DNA of 64,000 bases from CAYOOP01 sp964405685 (GTDB lineage: Bacteria > Pseudomonadota > Alphaproteobacteria > Rickettsiales > SXRF01). A program made the translations under genes and the position numbers. The notes beneath the pieces were generated by a model. That model saw nothing but the letters and a program-made list of their open reading frames with translations. It was not told the origin of the DNA and did not search any database. Of the stretch, positions 9,281 through 17,649 are shown piece after piece. How positions within the stretch are numbered: position 1 is the first letter of the stretch; the number at the start of each line of letters is the position of its first letter. Location: the NCBI GenBank assembly GCA_964405685.1, contig CAYOOP010000001.1:186001-250000 (forward strand). Direction: 5' to 3'.

Positions 9281-10600
9281 ATGAGCTTTCTAGGAAATCT
9301 ATTAAGAAAAATTCTTGGGGGGCAGAATTCAGGTGGCTTCCACGCCACAGTTGCGGGCACTTTTATTACACACTTCGGGATGATGCTCTTTTCCGTCCTG
9401 GTCTCCGTACTAATAACGCGCAAGTTAGATGTGGAAGGTAGGGGTATTGTATCTTGGATTATGGCTTACAGCGGATTTGGCATGATTTTTGTGGTCTTGG
9501 GCATTGGTCAGGCCTCTAAAAAATATATTACCCAAATGCCTAACCAAACCTCCGTTTTTATCTTTCTCGACCTCATCATGTTGGGAGCAAGCATGCTCTT
9601 TTTTATGCCCTTGTTTTATATTTACGGGCTTCATTCTTCCTTAGCACAACAGAATCATGAGGTTTTTCTATTGGGGTTAATGATGGTTCCTTATCTGGCA
9701 ATCTCTAGCCTAATTAGTGATGTACTGATTGGTCTAGGAAAGAGTCTTCACTATAACGTCTTGCACATTATTGAAAAAAGCATGATTGTTATTCTATCTC
9801 TGCTATTGATTCTGGGTGATTGGGTCTATCCTGTAACGGTAATCGCGATGGGTGTTATTGCACTATTACTTCGGATTGCCATAGGCACAGGCTATATTAA
9901 ACCTTATATTCACGGCGTACCTTCTTGGAAGGATTTGAAAGAAGCATTCCACCTCATGCGCAAACTTATTCTCAGCACTTATTTTTGCAGTGTGGCGTCG
10001 TATTATACAAGTGCACTACTAACCATTGTACTTGGTGCTGCTGTCTCCGCAAGAGAGCTCGGCTATTATTCTATCGCCAGATTTGTGGTGGACACCATGC
10101 AGATATTACCAGGCTCGTTGGGAGTGTACACCATACCGTTCCTTGTGAAGGAAACGACAAAATTAGGATATGAGAAAACGAAACGGCAAATACTCATCCT
10201 CACATCTATTTGCGTAGTAGGTATTGCAATACCATCGCTAATTTTCCCTCAACTCATCATATCAGTACTTTTTGGAGAGTCGTTTCTCCCTGCAAGTAAG
10301 TGTGTCCAAATTATGGCAATCGGGATGATGGCTTTTGGCATCACAAGTGTCTGTATACCTATCATCGTTGCGCATCATAAAGAGACATTTATCGTTATCT
10401 GTTATCTTGTCCCCGCGCTCTCTGCTACATTATTCACGTTACTTTTCCGCCATGAACTGGATGCAGTGATGGCCTCTTGCATCTATTCCATGACATATCT
10501 AATAGGCATGATTCTGCCTTTGGGTACCGTAATTCGATTGCGCTGGTCGGATCATCACGCTGCAAAAGCTAAGCCCATGCCATACATGGAAAAGGTGTAG
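9281..10600 (+). CDS. Polysaccharide flippase (Wzx/MATE-like)
   Basis: A 439-residue membrane protein with about twelve hydrophobic helices spread evenly and no large soluble domain, the layout of Wzx/RfbX polysaccharide flippases of the MOP superfamily, which move undecaprenyl-linked repeat units across the inner membrane. The N-terminal helix carries FGMMLFSVLVSVLITRKLDVEGRG, resembling the conserved first helices (L-G-x-x-x-R/E-G). It is divergent from the export operon and is the last gene of the first glycan island, followed by a tRNA gene on the other strand. A G6 run lies near codons 13-15. Confidence 0.85.
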   Translation: MSFLGNLLRKILGGQNSGGFHATVAGTFITHFGMMLFSVLVSVLITRKLDVEGRGIVSWIMAYSGFGMIFVVLGIGQASKKYITQMPNQTSVFIFLDLIMLGASMLFFMPLFYIYGLHSSLAQQNHEVFLLGLMMVPYLAISSLISDVLIGLGKSLHYNVLHIIEKSMIVILSLLLILGDWVYPVTVIAMGVIALLLRIAIGTGYIKPYIHGVPSWKDLKEAFHLMRKLILSTYFCSVASYYTSALLTIVLGAAVSARELGYYSIARFVVDTMQILPGSLGVYTIPFLVKETTKLGYEKTKRQILILTSICVVGIAIPSLIFPQLIISVLFGESFLPASKCVQIMAIGMMAFGITSVCIPIIVAHHKETFIVICYLVPALSATLFTLLFRHELDAVMASCIYSMTYLIGMILPLGTVIRLRWSDHHAAKAKPMPYMEKV

Positions 10601-10646
10601 TTTCGTCCACACATAGCTGCGCGAAAGCGTAGCCGAAGGCGAAGCG

Positions 10647-10722
10647 TGGTAGGGGGTGAGGGACTTGAACCCCCGGCCAAGGCGTTATGAGCGCCCTGCT
10701 CTAACCACTGAGCTAACCCCCC
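10647..10722 (-). tRNA. tRNA-Ile2 (CAU anticodon, lysidine type)
   Basis: Read on the minus strand it folds as a 76-nt tRNA with an encoded CCA end. The acceptor stem is GGGGGGU/ACCCCCU (one G-U at the tip), the D-arm TAGCTCAGTGGTTAGAGC, the anticodon loop CTCATAA (CAU) and the T-arm GTTCAAGTC. The D-arm, the variable loop TTGG and the T-loop match the E. coli tRNA-Ile2(CAU) body rather than elongator or initiator tRNA-Met, so isoleucine identity after TilS modification of C34 is likely. It faces the flippase gene end-on. Confidence 0.85.
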
Positions 10723-10728
10723 GCTAGA

Positions 10729-10759
10729 TTTTCTTAAGCGCTTCCAGCGCTTTAGAAAA
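10729..10759. repeat. 31-bp near-perfect palindrome before tRNA-Ile2
   Basis: Two 14-bp arms (TTTTCTTAAGCGCT and AGCGCTTTAGAAAA, one mismatch) flank a 3-nt loop. It lies 6 bp upstream of the tRNA 5' end. T's precede and A's follow the stem, the reverse of an intrinsic terminator, so a protein-binding or processing site is as likely. Confidence 0.5.
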
Positions 10760-10857
10760 CATTGCGTCCGCCGAAGCCTTGGCGTAGGCGGACTGGTAGT
10801 ACAAGCTCGTTGCTAGTGGCTAGCAGAACGTTTTTCAACCATTTTCACGAATTTTAC

Positions 10858-10886
10858 TTGAAATCCCTGAACACTTGGGCTAATCA
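10858..10886 (+). promoter_or_regulatory. Possible rpmE promoter
   Basis: TTGAAA at 10858 and TAATCA at 10881 with a 17-bp spacer lie about 30 bp before rpmE. The -35 is good and the -10 is weak. A second possible pair (TTGGGC/TAAAGT) overlaps it. Confidence 0.3.
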
Positions 10887-10917
10887 GCCTCTCCCTTTAA
10901 AGTATATGAGGCACGCT

Positions 10918-11214
10918 ATGAAAGCGAATATTCATCCGGATTATCATTTCATCACCGTCAATATGACGGATGGAACGAGTTATAAGACCCGCTCGACCTA
11001 TGGCAAGGAAGGCGACGCCCTCACGCTTGACGTGGACCCGAAAACGCACCCGGCATGGGTGGGTGGTGTGAACCTGCGCAAAACCGGCCAGCTTGAGAAA
11101 TTCAATAATAAATTCAGCGCGTTTGGCGCGGCTGCCGGTAAAAAAAGTGAGCCTAAAGCTGAGAAAAAATCCGAGAAAAAAGCTGAGAAGAAATCAGACG
11201 ACGCAGCGTCATAA
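10918..11214 (+). CDS. rpmE: Large ribosomal subunit protein bL31
   Basis: A 98-residue ribosomal protein of the 50S subunit. It starts MKANIHPDYHFITVNMTDG and contains the conserved block STYGKEGD...LDVDPKTHPAWVGG. It lacks the zinc-binding cysteines of C+ L31, as is usual in alphaproteobacteria, and ends in a lysine/glutamate/alanine repeat tail. A longer open frame begins upstream at 10762, but the ATG at 10918 has a GAGG-like ribosome site and matches the family's start. Its last codons overlap the convergent gene by 6 bp. Confidence 0.95.
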   Translation: MKANIHPDYHFITVNMTDGTSYKTRSTYGKEGDALTLDVDPKTHPAWVGGVNLRKTGQLEKFNNKFSAFGAAAGKKSEPKAEKKSEKKAEKKSDDAAS

Positions 11215-11511
11215 GCTTTGTAACTGGCCTTTCTCGTTTTCTAATATCTGCTGAATGCGCCCTTGCTGCGCCAGGTAAATCTGCGTTGCTTTTTCAAGCT
11301 TCTCCCACGTCAGCCCCTGCTCACCATCAAACAGCTCATTGAATACGGTAAAAACGCCGCGGGCCTCTTCGTGTTCCATCTGTGGCCATCCGCGCTGCTC
11401 GCACAAAAAATGCACATCGTCCACGTGCCATAGGTTTTCCACAAAATACCCTTGCACACGGAGTACTTCGCGCGCGGAGTGTATAAAATCTTGTATTTGC
11501 TTTTCGTACAT
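11209..11511 (-). CDS. Conserved-looking hypothetical protein, 100 residues
   Basis: A 100-residue mostly helical soluble protein starting MYEKQIQDFIHSAREVL, with no membrane segment or known catalytic motif. Its stop lies within the last codons of the convergent rpmE (6-bp overlap). Charged and aromatic residues are distributed as in a folded protein. I do not recognise the family. Confidence 0.6.
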   Translation of the reverse strand: MYEKQIQDFIHSAREVLRVQGYFVENLWHVDDVHFLCEQRGWPQMEHEEARGVFTVFNELFDGEQGLTWEKLEKATQIYLAQQGRIQQILENEKGQLQSL

Positions 11512-11719
11512 GGTCGGCCTTTCCCTAAAATAATCGCAAGAGTTGTATGTCTCGTTTCTAACAACCTACTAACCAACTCGTTTGACTAGCTTTTCATTTA
11601 GGTCGCCTAAAAGAGCGCCGGGCTACGTGCCATTAATATGTATTAATATAGCCTAATGATTAAAACTTATTTAAAATTGTATGGAAAGTTTATAATCACA
11701 CTTGTTTTGTGCCCGGAAG

Positions 11720-12553
11720 TCAGTTTCTCATCGCCAAGGCCACGCGTTCCCAATCCGGTAGTAAAATCTGCTCCGGTCGCAACTCTGGGTTTATATTCAT
11801 TGACTTAAGCCTGACTTCCGCATCGGCGTGGAGCTGTTTTAGGCTCGCCCGGAGCATTTTTCGCCGCTGGCCAAAGGCAGCCTTAAGCGTCGATTCTAAT
11901 AAATTCTTATCTACAGCAAACAACGGCTTCGGGCGGGGCGTCAGGCGAATCAGCGATGATGTTACCTTGGGCGGCGGCGAAAAAGCCTCCGGCGGAATGT
12001 CCATCAAATGATCAACCGTACACAACCACTGTGCAAACACTGTAAGCCGCCCATAATCTTTTGAATTTGCAAGCGACAGCAACCGATCCGCCACTTCTTT
12101 CTGGAACATAAGCGTGAGTGAGGAAAACGCGAAAGGGTCCAAGTAAATCTGTTCCAGCCACCCAATCAACAATTCTGTACCGACATTATACGGCAGATTC
12201 GCAACAATCGCGCGTGGCGCGGGCGCAAGCGTTGTTACATCCGCAGTCATTGCATCCGCCGAAATCACCCGCAACCGCTCCGGATAGGCAGCAGACAATG
12301 CCTGCAATGCGCGTGCGCAACGTTCGTCTTTCTCAATCGCCGTTACACTCGTGGCTTCCGTATTGAGAAGTGCGCGCGTCAACCCGCCTGGGCCTGGCCC
12401 CACCTCAATCACATGCATGCCTTGCAGATTCCCCGCACTCGCAGCAATGCGCGCAAGCAACGCCCCATCCAGCAAAAAATGCTGGCCCAGGCTCTTGCGC
12501 GTGGCAAGGCCGTGCATACGAATCACATCGGCAAGCGGGGGAAGGTTTTGCAT
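11720..12553 (-). CDS. rsmA: 16S rRNA (adenine1518/1519-N6) dimethyltransferase
   Basis: A 277-residue KsgA/RsmA methyltransferase that dimethylates two adenosines in the 3'-terminal helix of 16S rRNA during small-subunit maturation. Visible motifs: SLGQHFL near the N-terminus, SAM motif I EVGPGPGGLTRALL (~residue 50), and the catalytic NLPYNVGTELL (~118). Length fits the family. It is divergent from the CobD/CbiB-like gene 29 bp away. The 208-bp A+T-rich stretch downstream (11512-11719) holds no gene that I can support. Confidence 0.95.
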   Translation of the reverse strand: MQNLPPLADVIRMHGLATRKSLGQHFLLDGALLARIAASAGNLQGMHVIEVGPGPGGLTRALLNTEATSVTAIEKDERCARALQALSAAYPERLRVISADAMTADVTTLAPAPRAIVANLPYNVGTELLIGWLEQIYLDPFAFSSLTLMFQKEVADRLLSLANSKDYGRLTVFAQWLCTVDHLMDIPPEAFSPPPKVTSSLIRLTPRPKPLFAVDKNLLESTLKAAFGQRRKMLRASLKQLHADAEVRLKSMNINPELRPEQILLPDWERVALAMRN

Positions 12554-12582
12554 GAAAACTCAAAATCAACTAAAGAGTGGGT

Positions 12583-13506
12583 ATGGAAACTAAGGCGTTC
12601 ATAGCATCTCTGGCTCTGCTACTGAATAGTTTATTCGGTGGTCCGGCCTCTTTGCATCAAAAACTAAGGTTGAACGGTGTGCTTAAAAGCCCCGAGCGCC
12701 TGGTAGCCACTCTCGAGAAAAAGCTCAACCGCGACCGTCGCAACCCTGAAGAACGCGTCTTACGCGGGCGCATCGTGGTAGCTTCATGCTTATTGCTCGC
12801 CTTGCTTAGCGGCATCGCCCTTGAACATGTATTTGCCAACTCCCTTTTCGAAGCGATCCTCCTCGCATTCTTAATTACGCTGCGCCCGGCGTTTGACCGC
12901 GCGTTTGCGGTACACGCGGCGCTCGCAAAAAATAACGAAGCCGATGCCAGAAACGCTCTCAGCACCAGCGGATGGCGTAACTACAGCGTGCTTGATGAAC
13001 ACGGCCTTGCACGCGCAGCCATTGAATCGCTCGCCGTTGATTTTTGTGACAAGGTGGTCGCCCCGCTGTTTTGGTTTTTGCTGCTGGGGTTACCCGGCGT
13101 ATTCGCTACCAAAACCGTCAGTATCCTTGCCGAACGTTTGCGACCTTACGACAATTTCAACAACGGTGCCTTACTCGCCGAACGCATTGTGTTACAACCC
13201 GGAAAAATCGGCGCGCTACTGCTTGTAATCGCCGCGTGTTTTCTACCCTTCTCTCGCCCCACACCAGCAGCCATGTTTGCTATCGCCACGCCGCCCGGCG
13301 CCCCTTCACGGCTTATGGCACTTGCGGTTATGGGTGCCGCGCTTAATCTTTCGCTCGGTGGCCCCACGTCGATCTACAGCGAAAACCATATTTGGTTCGG
13401 CGGCACCATCGCTCGCGCCGGCGCACGCGATGTTAACCGCGCTTTAATGCTGACCGGCATCGCCACACTCGTGCTGCTGCTAACGCTTTTTCTTTTTATC
13501 TACTAA
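12583..13506 (+). CDS. CobD/CbiB-like membrane protein (divergent)
   Basis: A 307-residue polytopic membrane protein resembling CobD/CbiB, which attaches the aminopropanol arm to adenosylcobyric acid. Matching blocks are AAIESLAVDFCDKVVAPLFWFLLLGLPG (family: AAIESLAENxSDGVVAPLF) and a C-terminal FGGTIARAGARDVNRALML. The conserved ENxSDG core reads VDFCDK and the N-terminal HPV motif is absent, so activity may be altered or lost. No other cobalamin gene is in the window. The ATG at 12583 has an AAAGAG ribosome site, and an in-frame GTG at 12577 is less likely. The 3' end overlaps the convergent patatin gene by 27 bp. Confidence 0.7.
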   Translation: METKAFIASLALLLNSLFGGPASLHQKLRLNGVLKSPERLVATLEKKLNRDRRNPEERVLRGRIVVASCLLLALLSGIALEHVFANSLFEAILLAFLITLRPAFDRAFAVHAALAKNNEADARNALSTSGWRNYSVLDEHGLARAAIESLAVDFCDKVVAPLFWFLLLGLPGVFATKTVSILAERLRPYDNFNNGALLAERIVLQPGKIGALLLVIAACFLPFSRPTPAAMFAIATPPGAPSRLMALAVMGAALNLSLGGPTSIYSENHIWFGGTIARAGARDVNRALMLTGIATLVLLLTLFLFIY

Positions 13507-14553
13507 GCCGGAATGGCTGGTGCGACCCAAGAATTTCTCGCGGATATCGACCGTCGAACGGCGGCCAATATCGTCTTTATGTTCTGCCAGCCACAGTTCC
13601 GCCGCCTCGCGGCCAATACCGCGCAGATATTGGAAGAAATCCCAATCGCCATTGAGTTTGCTGGAGGCATTCAGCGTTTTCAACTCTTCAGGCGAATAGA
13701 CGAGATGCACCTTCACATCTTTATATCGGCCATGCTCCAACCGTTTTTCTTTCAGCAGGCGAGAAACGAAGTCAATCGCACGCATTTCAGCAATCAGGCT
13801 CGAATTGAACGTGATCTCATTGAGACGGTTGGCAATCTCGAGTGATTGTTTGGGCACACCGGGGCGATGGATCGGATTGATCTGCACCAACATCACATCT
13901 TCACTATCGCAATTGTAGATAAGCGGCCAGATGACGGGGTTGCCCATGTAGCCTCCGTCCCAATAATGCTCGCCATCAATCTCCACCGCTTGAAACATCT
14001 GTGGTAGGCAGGCGGATGCCAACAGCACATCGATGGTGATTTCCCCACACCCGAACACCCGTGCCTGGCCGCTCTCCACATGGGTGGCAGCGACGAACAA
14101 TTTGATATCACTACACGCATGCAACACATCCAGATCAAGTACGGACTCCAGCACACCTTTCAGCGGATTAATATTAAGCGGGTTCATGTCATACGGCGAA
14201 ACCAGACGCGAAAGCGCATCAACAAAATAATACGAGGGTGAATAATCCAAATTCCAACCGGTCAGGTAGCTTTCATAGACCGTCTTATGCAACGGGCTGA
14301 AGCACGAGGCCTCGCTGATCTTGCGCCACAGTGACTCCAGCGCATCTTTCGCGCCCTGCGCGCCACCTAGCACATAGCCATTGGCAAGCACCGCCGCATT
14401 GATCGCGCCCGCACTCGTACCACTGATTCCCTCAATGGTGATACCGTCTTCTTCCAACAACCGATCCAACACGCCCCAGGTATAGGCGCCATGTGACCCG
14501 CCGCCTTGCAGCGCGAGGTTAATTGGTTTGGATGATGTTTTTTTCTTGCTCAT
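13480..14553 (-). CDS. Patatin-like phospholipase (RssA-type)
   Basis: A 357-residue serine lipid acyl hydrolase. The oxyanion loop LQGGGSHGAYTWGVL lies at residues ~14-28, the nucleophile elbow GTSAG near 46 and the catalytic Asp in DGGYMGNP near 215, giving the Ser-Asp dyad of patatins. No signal peptide is seen, so it is likely cytoplasmic or peripheral. The start overlaps the stop of bdhA by 4 bp, so the two genes are coupled. The link suggests a shared role in lipid or polyhydroxybutyrate turnover (inference). The tail is lysine-rich. Confidence 0.88.
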   Translation of the reverse strand: MSKKKTSSKPINLALQGGGSHGAYTWGVLDRLLEEDGITIEGISGTSAGAINAAVLANGYVLGGAQGAKDALESLWRKISEASCFSPLHKTVYESYLTGWNLDYSPSYYFVDALSRLVSPYDMNPLNINPLKGVLESVLDLDVLHACSDIKLFVAATHVESGQARVFGCGEITIDVLLASACLPQMFQAVEIDGEHYWDGGYMGNPVIWPLIYNCDSEDVMLVQINPIHRPGVPKQSLEIANRLNEITFNSSLIAEMRAIDFVSRLLKEKRLEHGRYKDVKVHLVYSPEELKTLNASSKLNGDWDFFQYLRGIGREAAELWLAEHKDDIGRRSTVDIREKFLGRTSHSGLVDKKKKR

Positions 14554-15332
14554 TGTGCTGTCCAGCCACCGTCCATGGTGATAATCTCACCGGTCATCGA
14601 CCCGCCGTTTTCTCCGGCCAAAAACACCGCAAACGCGCCAAGCTGTTCGACGGTGATAAATTTCTTGTTCGGTTGTTTTTCACCCAACAATGCATCTCTT
14701 GCTGCGTTCTCGCTTATGCCTTCAGTTTTCGCTTTATCTTCAATTTGTTTTTGCACGAGCGGCGTGTGTACCCACCCCGGGCAAATCGCGTTGCAGGTGA
14801 TGTTGGCTTCGGCAGTTTCGAGTGCCGTTGCCTTGGTGAGCCCCACCACGCCGTGCTTGGCTGCCACATAGGCGGATTTATTTTTAGAGGCGATCAGCCC
14901 ATGCACAGACGCAATGTTGATAATCCGCCCGAAGTTACGTTTACGCATACCGGGAAGTGCGGCGCGCGTTGCGTGAAATAGCGCCGAGAGATTAATTGCA
15001 AGTATTGCATCCCACTTATCGACCGGGAAAGTCTCAATCGGTGAAGTAAACTGAATCCCCGCATTATTGATCAAGATATCCACGCCACCCAATTTATTTT
15101 CGGCATCGGCAACCATCGCCGCAATCTGTTCACCCTTGCTCATGTCCGCGCCGTTATAAAACGCTTTCACGCCATGTTTAGACTCCAGCTCCTTGCGCTC
15201 TTTTTCAATCGCAGTAGGCTCGCCAAACCCATTGATCATGATATTCGCACCCGCTGCCGCCAGCGCATGGGCAATGCCGAGACCAATGCCGCTGGTGGAC
15301 CCGGTAACAATCGCATTTTTTCCTTTGAGCAT
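14550..15332 (-). CDS. bdhA: D-3-hydroxybutyrate dehydrogenase
   Basis: A 260-residue short-chain dehydrogenase that interconverts D-3-hydroxybutyrate and acetoacetate with NAD. It shows the cofactor loop TGSTSGIGLGIA, the NNAGIQ motif, the catalytic Ser-Tyr-Lys (SVHG...YVAAK), and the BdhA-type segment around residues 185-225 with QIEDKAKTEGI and a lid before the C-terminal DGGWTAQ. An AGGAG ribosome site precedes the ATG. It is coupled to the patatin gene downstream. The gap to lptG upstream is filled by a heptamer repeat. Confidence 0.92.
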   Translation of the reverse strand: MLKGKNAIVTGSTSGIGLGIAHALAAAGANIMINGFGEPTAIEKERKELESKHGVKAFYNGADMSKGEQIAAMVADAENKLGGVDILINNAGIQFTSPIETFPVDKWDAILAINLSALFHATRAALPGMRKRNFGRIINIASVHGLIASKNKSAYVAAKHGVVGLTKATALETAEANITCNAICPGWVHTPLVQKQIEDKAKTEGISENAARDALLGEKQPNKKFITVEQLGAFAVFLAGENGGSMTGEIITMDGGWTAQ

Positions 15333-15340
15333 GAGGAACT

Positions 15341-15420
15341 CCTAGTCGTTAGTCCTTAGTTGTTAGCATTAACTGAAATCGTACTGACTCGCAACTATCG
15401 ACTAACGACTAGGGACTAAC
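15341..15420. repeat. Inverted heptamer repeat (CTAACGA family), lptG-bdhA gap
   Basis: A perfect 13-bp inverted repeat (CCTAGTCGTTAGT at 15341, its complement at 15401) sits inside arms made of 7-bp units (variants of CTAACGA / TTAGTCG). It supplies the lptG stop codon and the region upstream of the bdhA ribosome site. The same unit builds the hemC-tsaD gap (63118-63234). Confidence 0.8.
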
Positions 15421-16528
15421 CATCCTCCAAATGCAACAGGCTCGCGGCCCCCAGGCTCACGACAATCAGCGCCGGTGCCCAGGCAGCAAGCGGAATCGGC
15501 AACGTGCCGCTGCCACCAAGCGCATGCACCAGCTGCGTCATAAAATGCAGACCAAACCCGGCCGCCGTGCCTGCCGCGGCGAACATCATCACCCGCCCCT
15601 TGCGCGGCAGACGCAGCGAAAAAATCGCAGCAATGAGTACCATGCCCATGAGCAGCACGGGGCTTGCCAGCAGACTATGAAAGTAAATACGGTGCTTAAG
15701 CGCTGAGAACCCGGCCGCTTCCAGCGTATCAATAAACCCCGGCAGGCTCCAAAACGGCATCGCCTCCGGGGAAGCAAAACTATCCTGAATCTGCTCGGGC
15801 TTAAGCGTGGTCGGCAGCGCCATCTCTTCCACCGTTTGCGGCGGCTGGCCCGGCGTGGAACGGATGACATTGTGGAGCACCAAATCATCGCCGCTCAAAG
15901 CCGCATTTTTCGCATCGAGCCGTTCGCTAAACCGTTCGTCTTTATCAAACCGAAGCACCATCACGTGCTGAAACATCATGGTCGACTGGCTGAGCCGCTG
16001 CGAATGCACGATATATTCGCCGCTATGCTTACCCTCCGGATCCATTTGCTTGAGCCAAATACCCGAAGGCGAGAGCATCATCAAATTCGGCTGATTTGCG
16101 AAATATTTGGCATCAAGCTGCTCGTATTTCAGCAGCATCACCGCCGAGATGGGATTGATAATCCCCACAAACCCAACCCCAAGCAGCGCCGCTGCAATAA
16201 GCCCCGGCGACAAAAACTGCCACACCGAAACCCCTGCCGCCCGCGCAACAATCAGCTCATTCGTCCGCGTCAATTTCGCCAGCGCCAGCATGCTGCCGAG
16301 CAAACACGCATAGGGCAGCAAATCCTCCGCCATGTTCGGGGCTTTCAGCAACACCATTTCAATCATCACGCCAAAGGGCATATCGCCAAACTTGGCCGAA
16401 CGCCGCAGCAGTTCAATGGTTTCGGTGAGCAGCACCAACCCAACAAGTGCCAGTAATACCAATAAGACGGCAACCAACAACTGCTTGCCAAAATAGCGCG
16501 AAAGCGTAAAGGAAAACCGCATAATCAA
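15416..16528 (-). CDS. lptG: LPS export permease LptG
   Basis: A 370-residue permease of the LptB2FG ABC transporter that extracts lipopolysaccharide from the inner membrane. It has three N-terminal hydrophobic helices, a periplasmic beta-jellyroll region (residues ~140-270) and three C-terminal helices, the LptF/LptG plan. The order relative to lptF and the FSLRLPRKGRV loop fit LptG. The start overlaps lptF's stop by 4 bp (ATGA), so the pair is co-translated. The stop codon is provided by the adjacent heptamer repeat. Confidence 0.92.
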   Translation of the reverse strand: MIMRFSFTLSRYFGKQLLVAVLLVLLALVGLVLLTETIELLRRSAKFGDMPFGVMIEMVLLKAPNMAEDLLPYACLLGSMLALAKLTRTNELIVARAAGVSVWQFLSPGLIAAALLGVGFVGIINPISAVMLLKYEQLDAKYFANQPNLMMLSPSGIWLKQMDPEGKHSGEYIVHSQRLSQSTMMFQHVMVLRFDKDERFSERLDAKNAALSGDDLVLHNVIRSTPGQPPQTVEEMALPTTLKPEQIQDSFASPEAMPFWSLPGFIDTLEAAGFSALKHRIYFHSLLASPVLLMGMVLIAAIFSLRLPRKGRVMMFAAAGTAAGFGLHFMTQLVHALGGSGTLPIPLAAWAPALIVVSLGAASLLHLEDG

Positions 16529-17625
16529 GCGCTCCTAAGACGTAGCCGGGCGGGCATTTCAACCAACACCGCAAATGCTACTAATAACGGTGCGAGCAAA
16601 CACAGATACGCCAGCGGAATAAATTGCGGGTTAAGCGCCATGCTACTACGCAGCGTCACCGAAAGGAAAATCAGCACACTCGCCATCACGCTTGCACCCA
16701 CGTTGCGCTTTAGGCGATGCCGCCGATTAAATTCGCCGGTCAAAAGCACCGCCATCGCCATCAACCCCAGCGTAAACGCATAGGCCGGCCACAAAATACG
16801 CTGATGCGCCTCAGCCGCGCTACGGCGACGATCATTCAAATTACGCGCAGGGTCCTTCCCCCGCGCAAACAATTGCATCAACGTATATTCCCGCTCGTCC
16901 TCGCGCCGCCCGAGTGAGCCTTGCGCAAAACTGGTGAGGTCCAAGGGATAGCTATCAAACGCCAAATATGAAAGCCGGCCATCGCGCATTTCTTGGCGGT
17001 TGCCGTTCATCAACATAAACTGCGGCCCCGTAGGCGTTTCCACCACCGTCGCCGAATCCGCCATCATCGTCACCTCGGCTTTGGAATTGCGCGTATCATT
17101 GACCAAAATTCCCTTCAACCGCCCCGAATCCTCACGCTCGCGAATATACACCATCAACCCATTGGTCGGCGTGGCAAACACCCCCTCCTGCAACAACACC
17201 GACACATAATTATTGCGCAGGAAAAACTGCATATTGCGAAATTCGCGGTACGACATCGGCATAATGTAAAGCGACACCAAATACCCCACCATCATCGCGC
17301 CACTTGCTACCACCATAGCGGGCGCGGCCAATTGAAACCGGCTCAAACCCACCGCCTGCAACACTGAAAGCTCGCTGTCGACTTTCAGCTTATGATAGAA
17401 AAACACCACCGAGCAAAACAATGCCGGCGGTAAAATCAGCAGTAATACGGATGGAATCAAGAGCACCGAGAGCCTCAAGAATACCGCAATCGACACTCCC
17501 TGATTGACGATAAAATCCACCAGGCGCAGCGCTTGCATCAACCACACGATTGCAGTAAGGCTTAACACAACCATCAGCGTGGTATGAGTGAGCCCTCTCA
17601 TGATATAGCGTTGGTACTGTCTCAT
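16525..17625 (-). CDS. lptF: LPS export permease LptF
   Basis: A 366-residue inner-membrane permease partner of LptG in the lipopolysaccharide transporter. It starts MRQYQRYIMRG, matching the family (x-x-x-RYI-x-R), then shows three hydrophobic helices, a periplasmic domain and three C-terminal helices. The frame can be extended upstream to a TTG at 17640, but the ATG at 17625 is the better start. It is divergent from pepA with only 24 bp between start codons, so the promoter of each gene probably lies inside the other's 5' end. Confidence 0.92.
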   Translation of the reverse strand: MRQYQRYIMRGLTHTTLMVVLSLTAIVWLMQALRLVDFIVNQGVSIAVFLRLSVLLIPSVLLLILPPALFCSVVFFYHKLKVDSELSVLQAVGLSRFQLAAPAMVVASGAMMVGYLVSLYIMPMSYREFRNMQFFLRNNYVSVLLQEGVFATPTNGLMVYIREREDSGRLKGILVNDTRNSKAEVTMMADSATVVETPTGPQFMLMNGNRQEMRDGRLSYLAFDSYPLDLTSFAQGSLGRREDEREYTLMQLFARGKDPARNLNDRRRSAAEAHQRILWPAYAFTLGLMAMAVLLTGEFNRRHRLKRNVGASVMASVLIFLSVTLRSSMALNPQFIPLAYLCLLAPLLVAFAVLVEMPARLRLRSA

Positions 17626-17649
17626 TCTATTTCTATGCAAAGGCCCGCC

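Noticed and set aside
10729..10759. Intrinsic terminator
   Set aside because: The stem is preceded by T and followed by A on the plus strand and the same on the minus strand, so neither direction has the required U-tract.
10762..10917. N-terminal extension of the rpmE frame
   Set aside because: The added 52 residues do not match L31, and the ATG at 10918 has its own ribosome site and matches the family start.
15836..16456. A 206-codon open frame opposite lptG
   Set aside because: His/Gln/Arg-rich antisense composition; lptG is a clear gene on the other strand.
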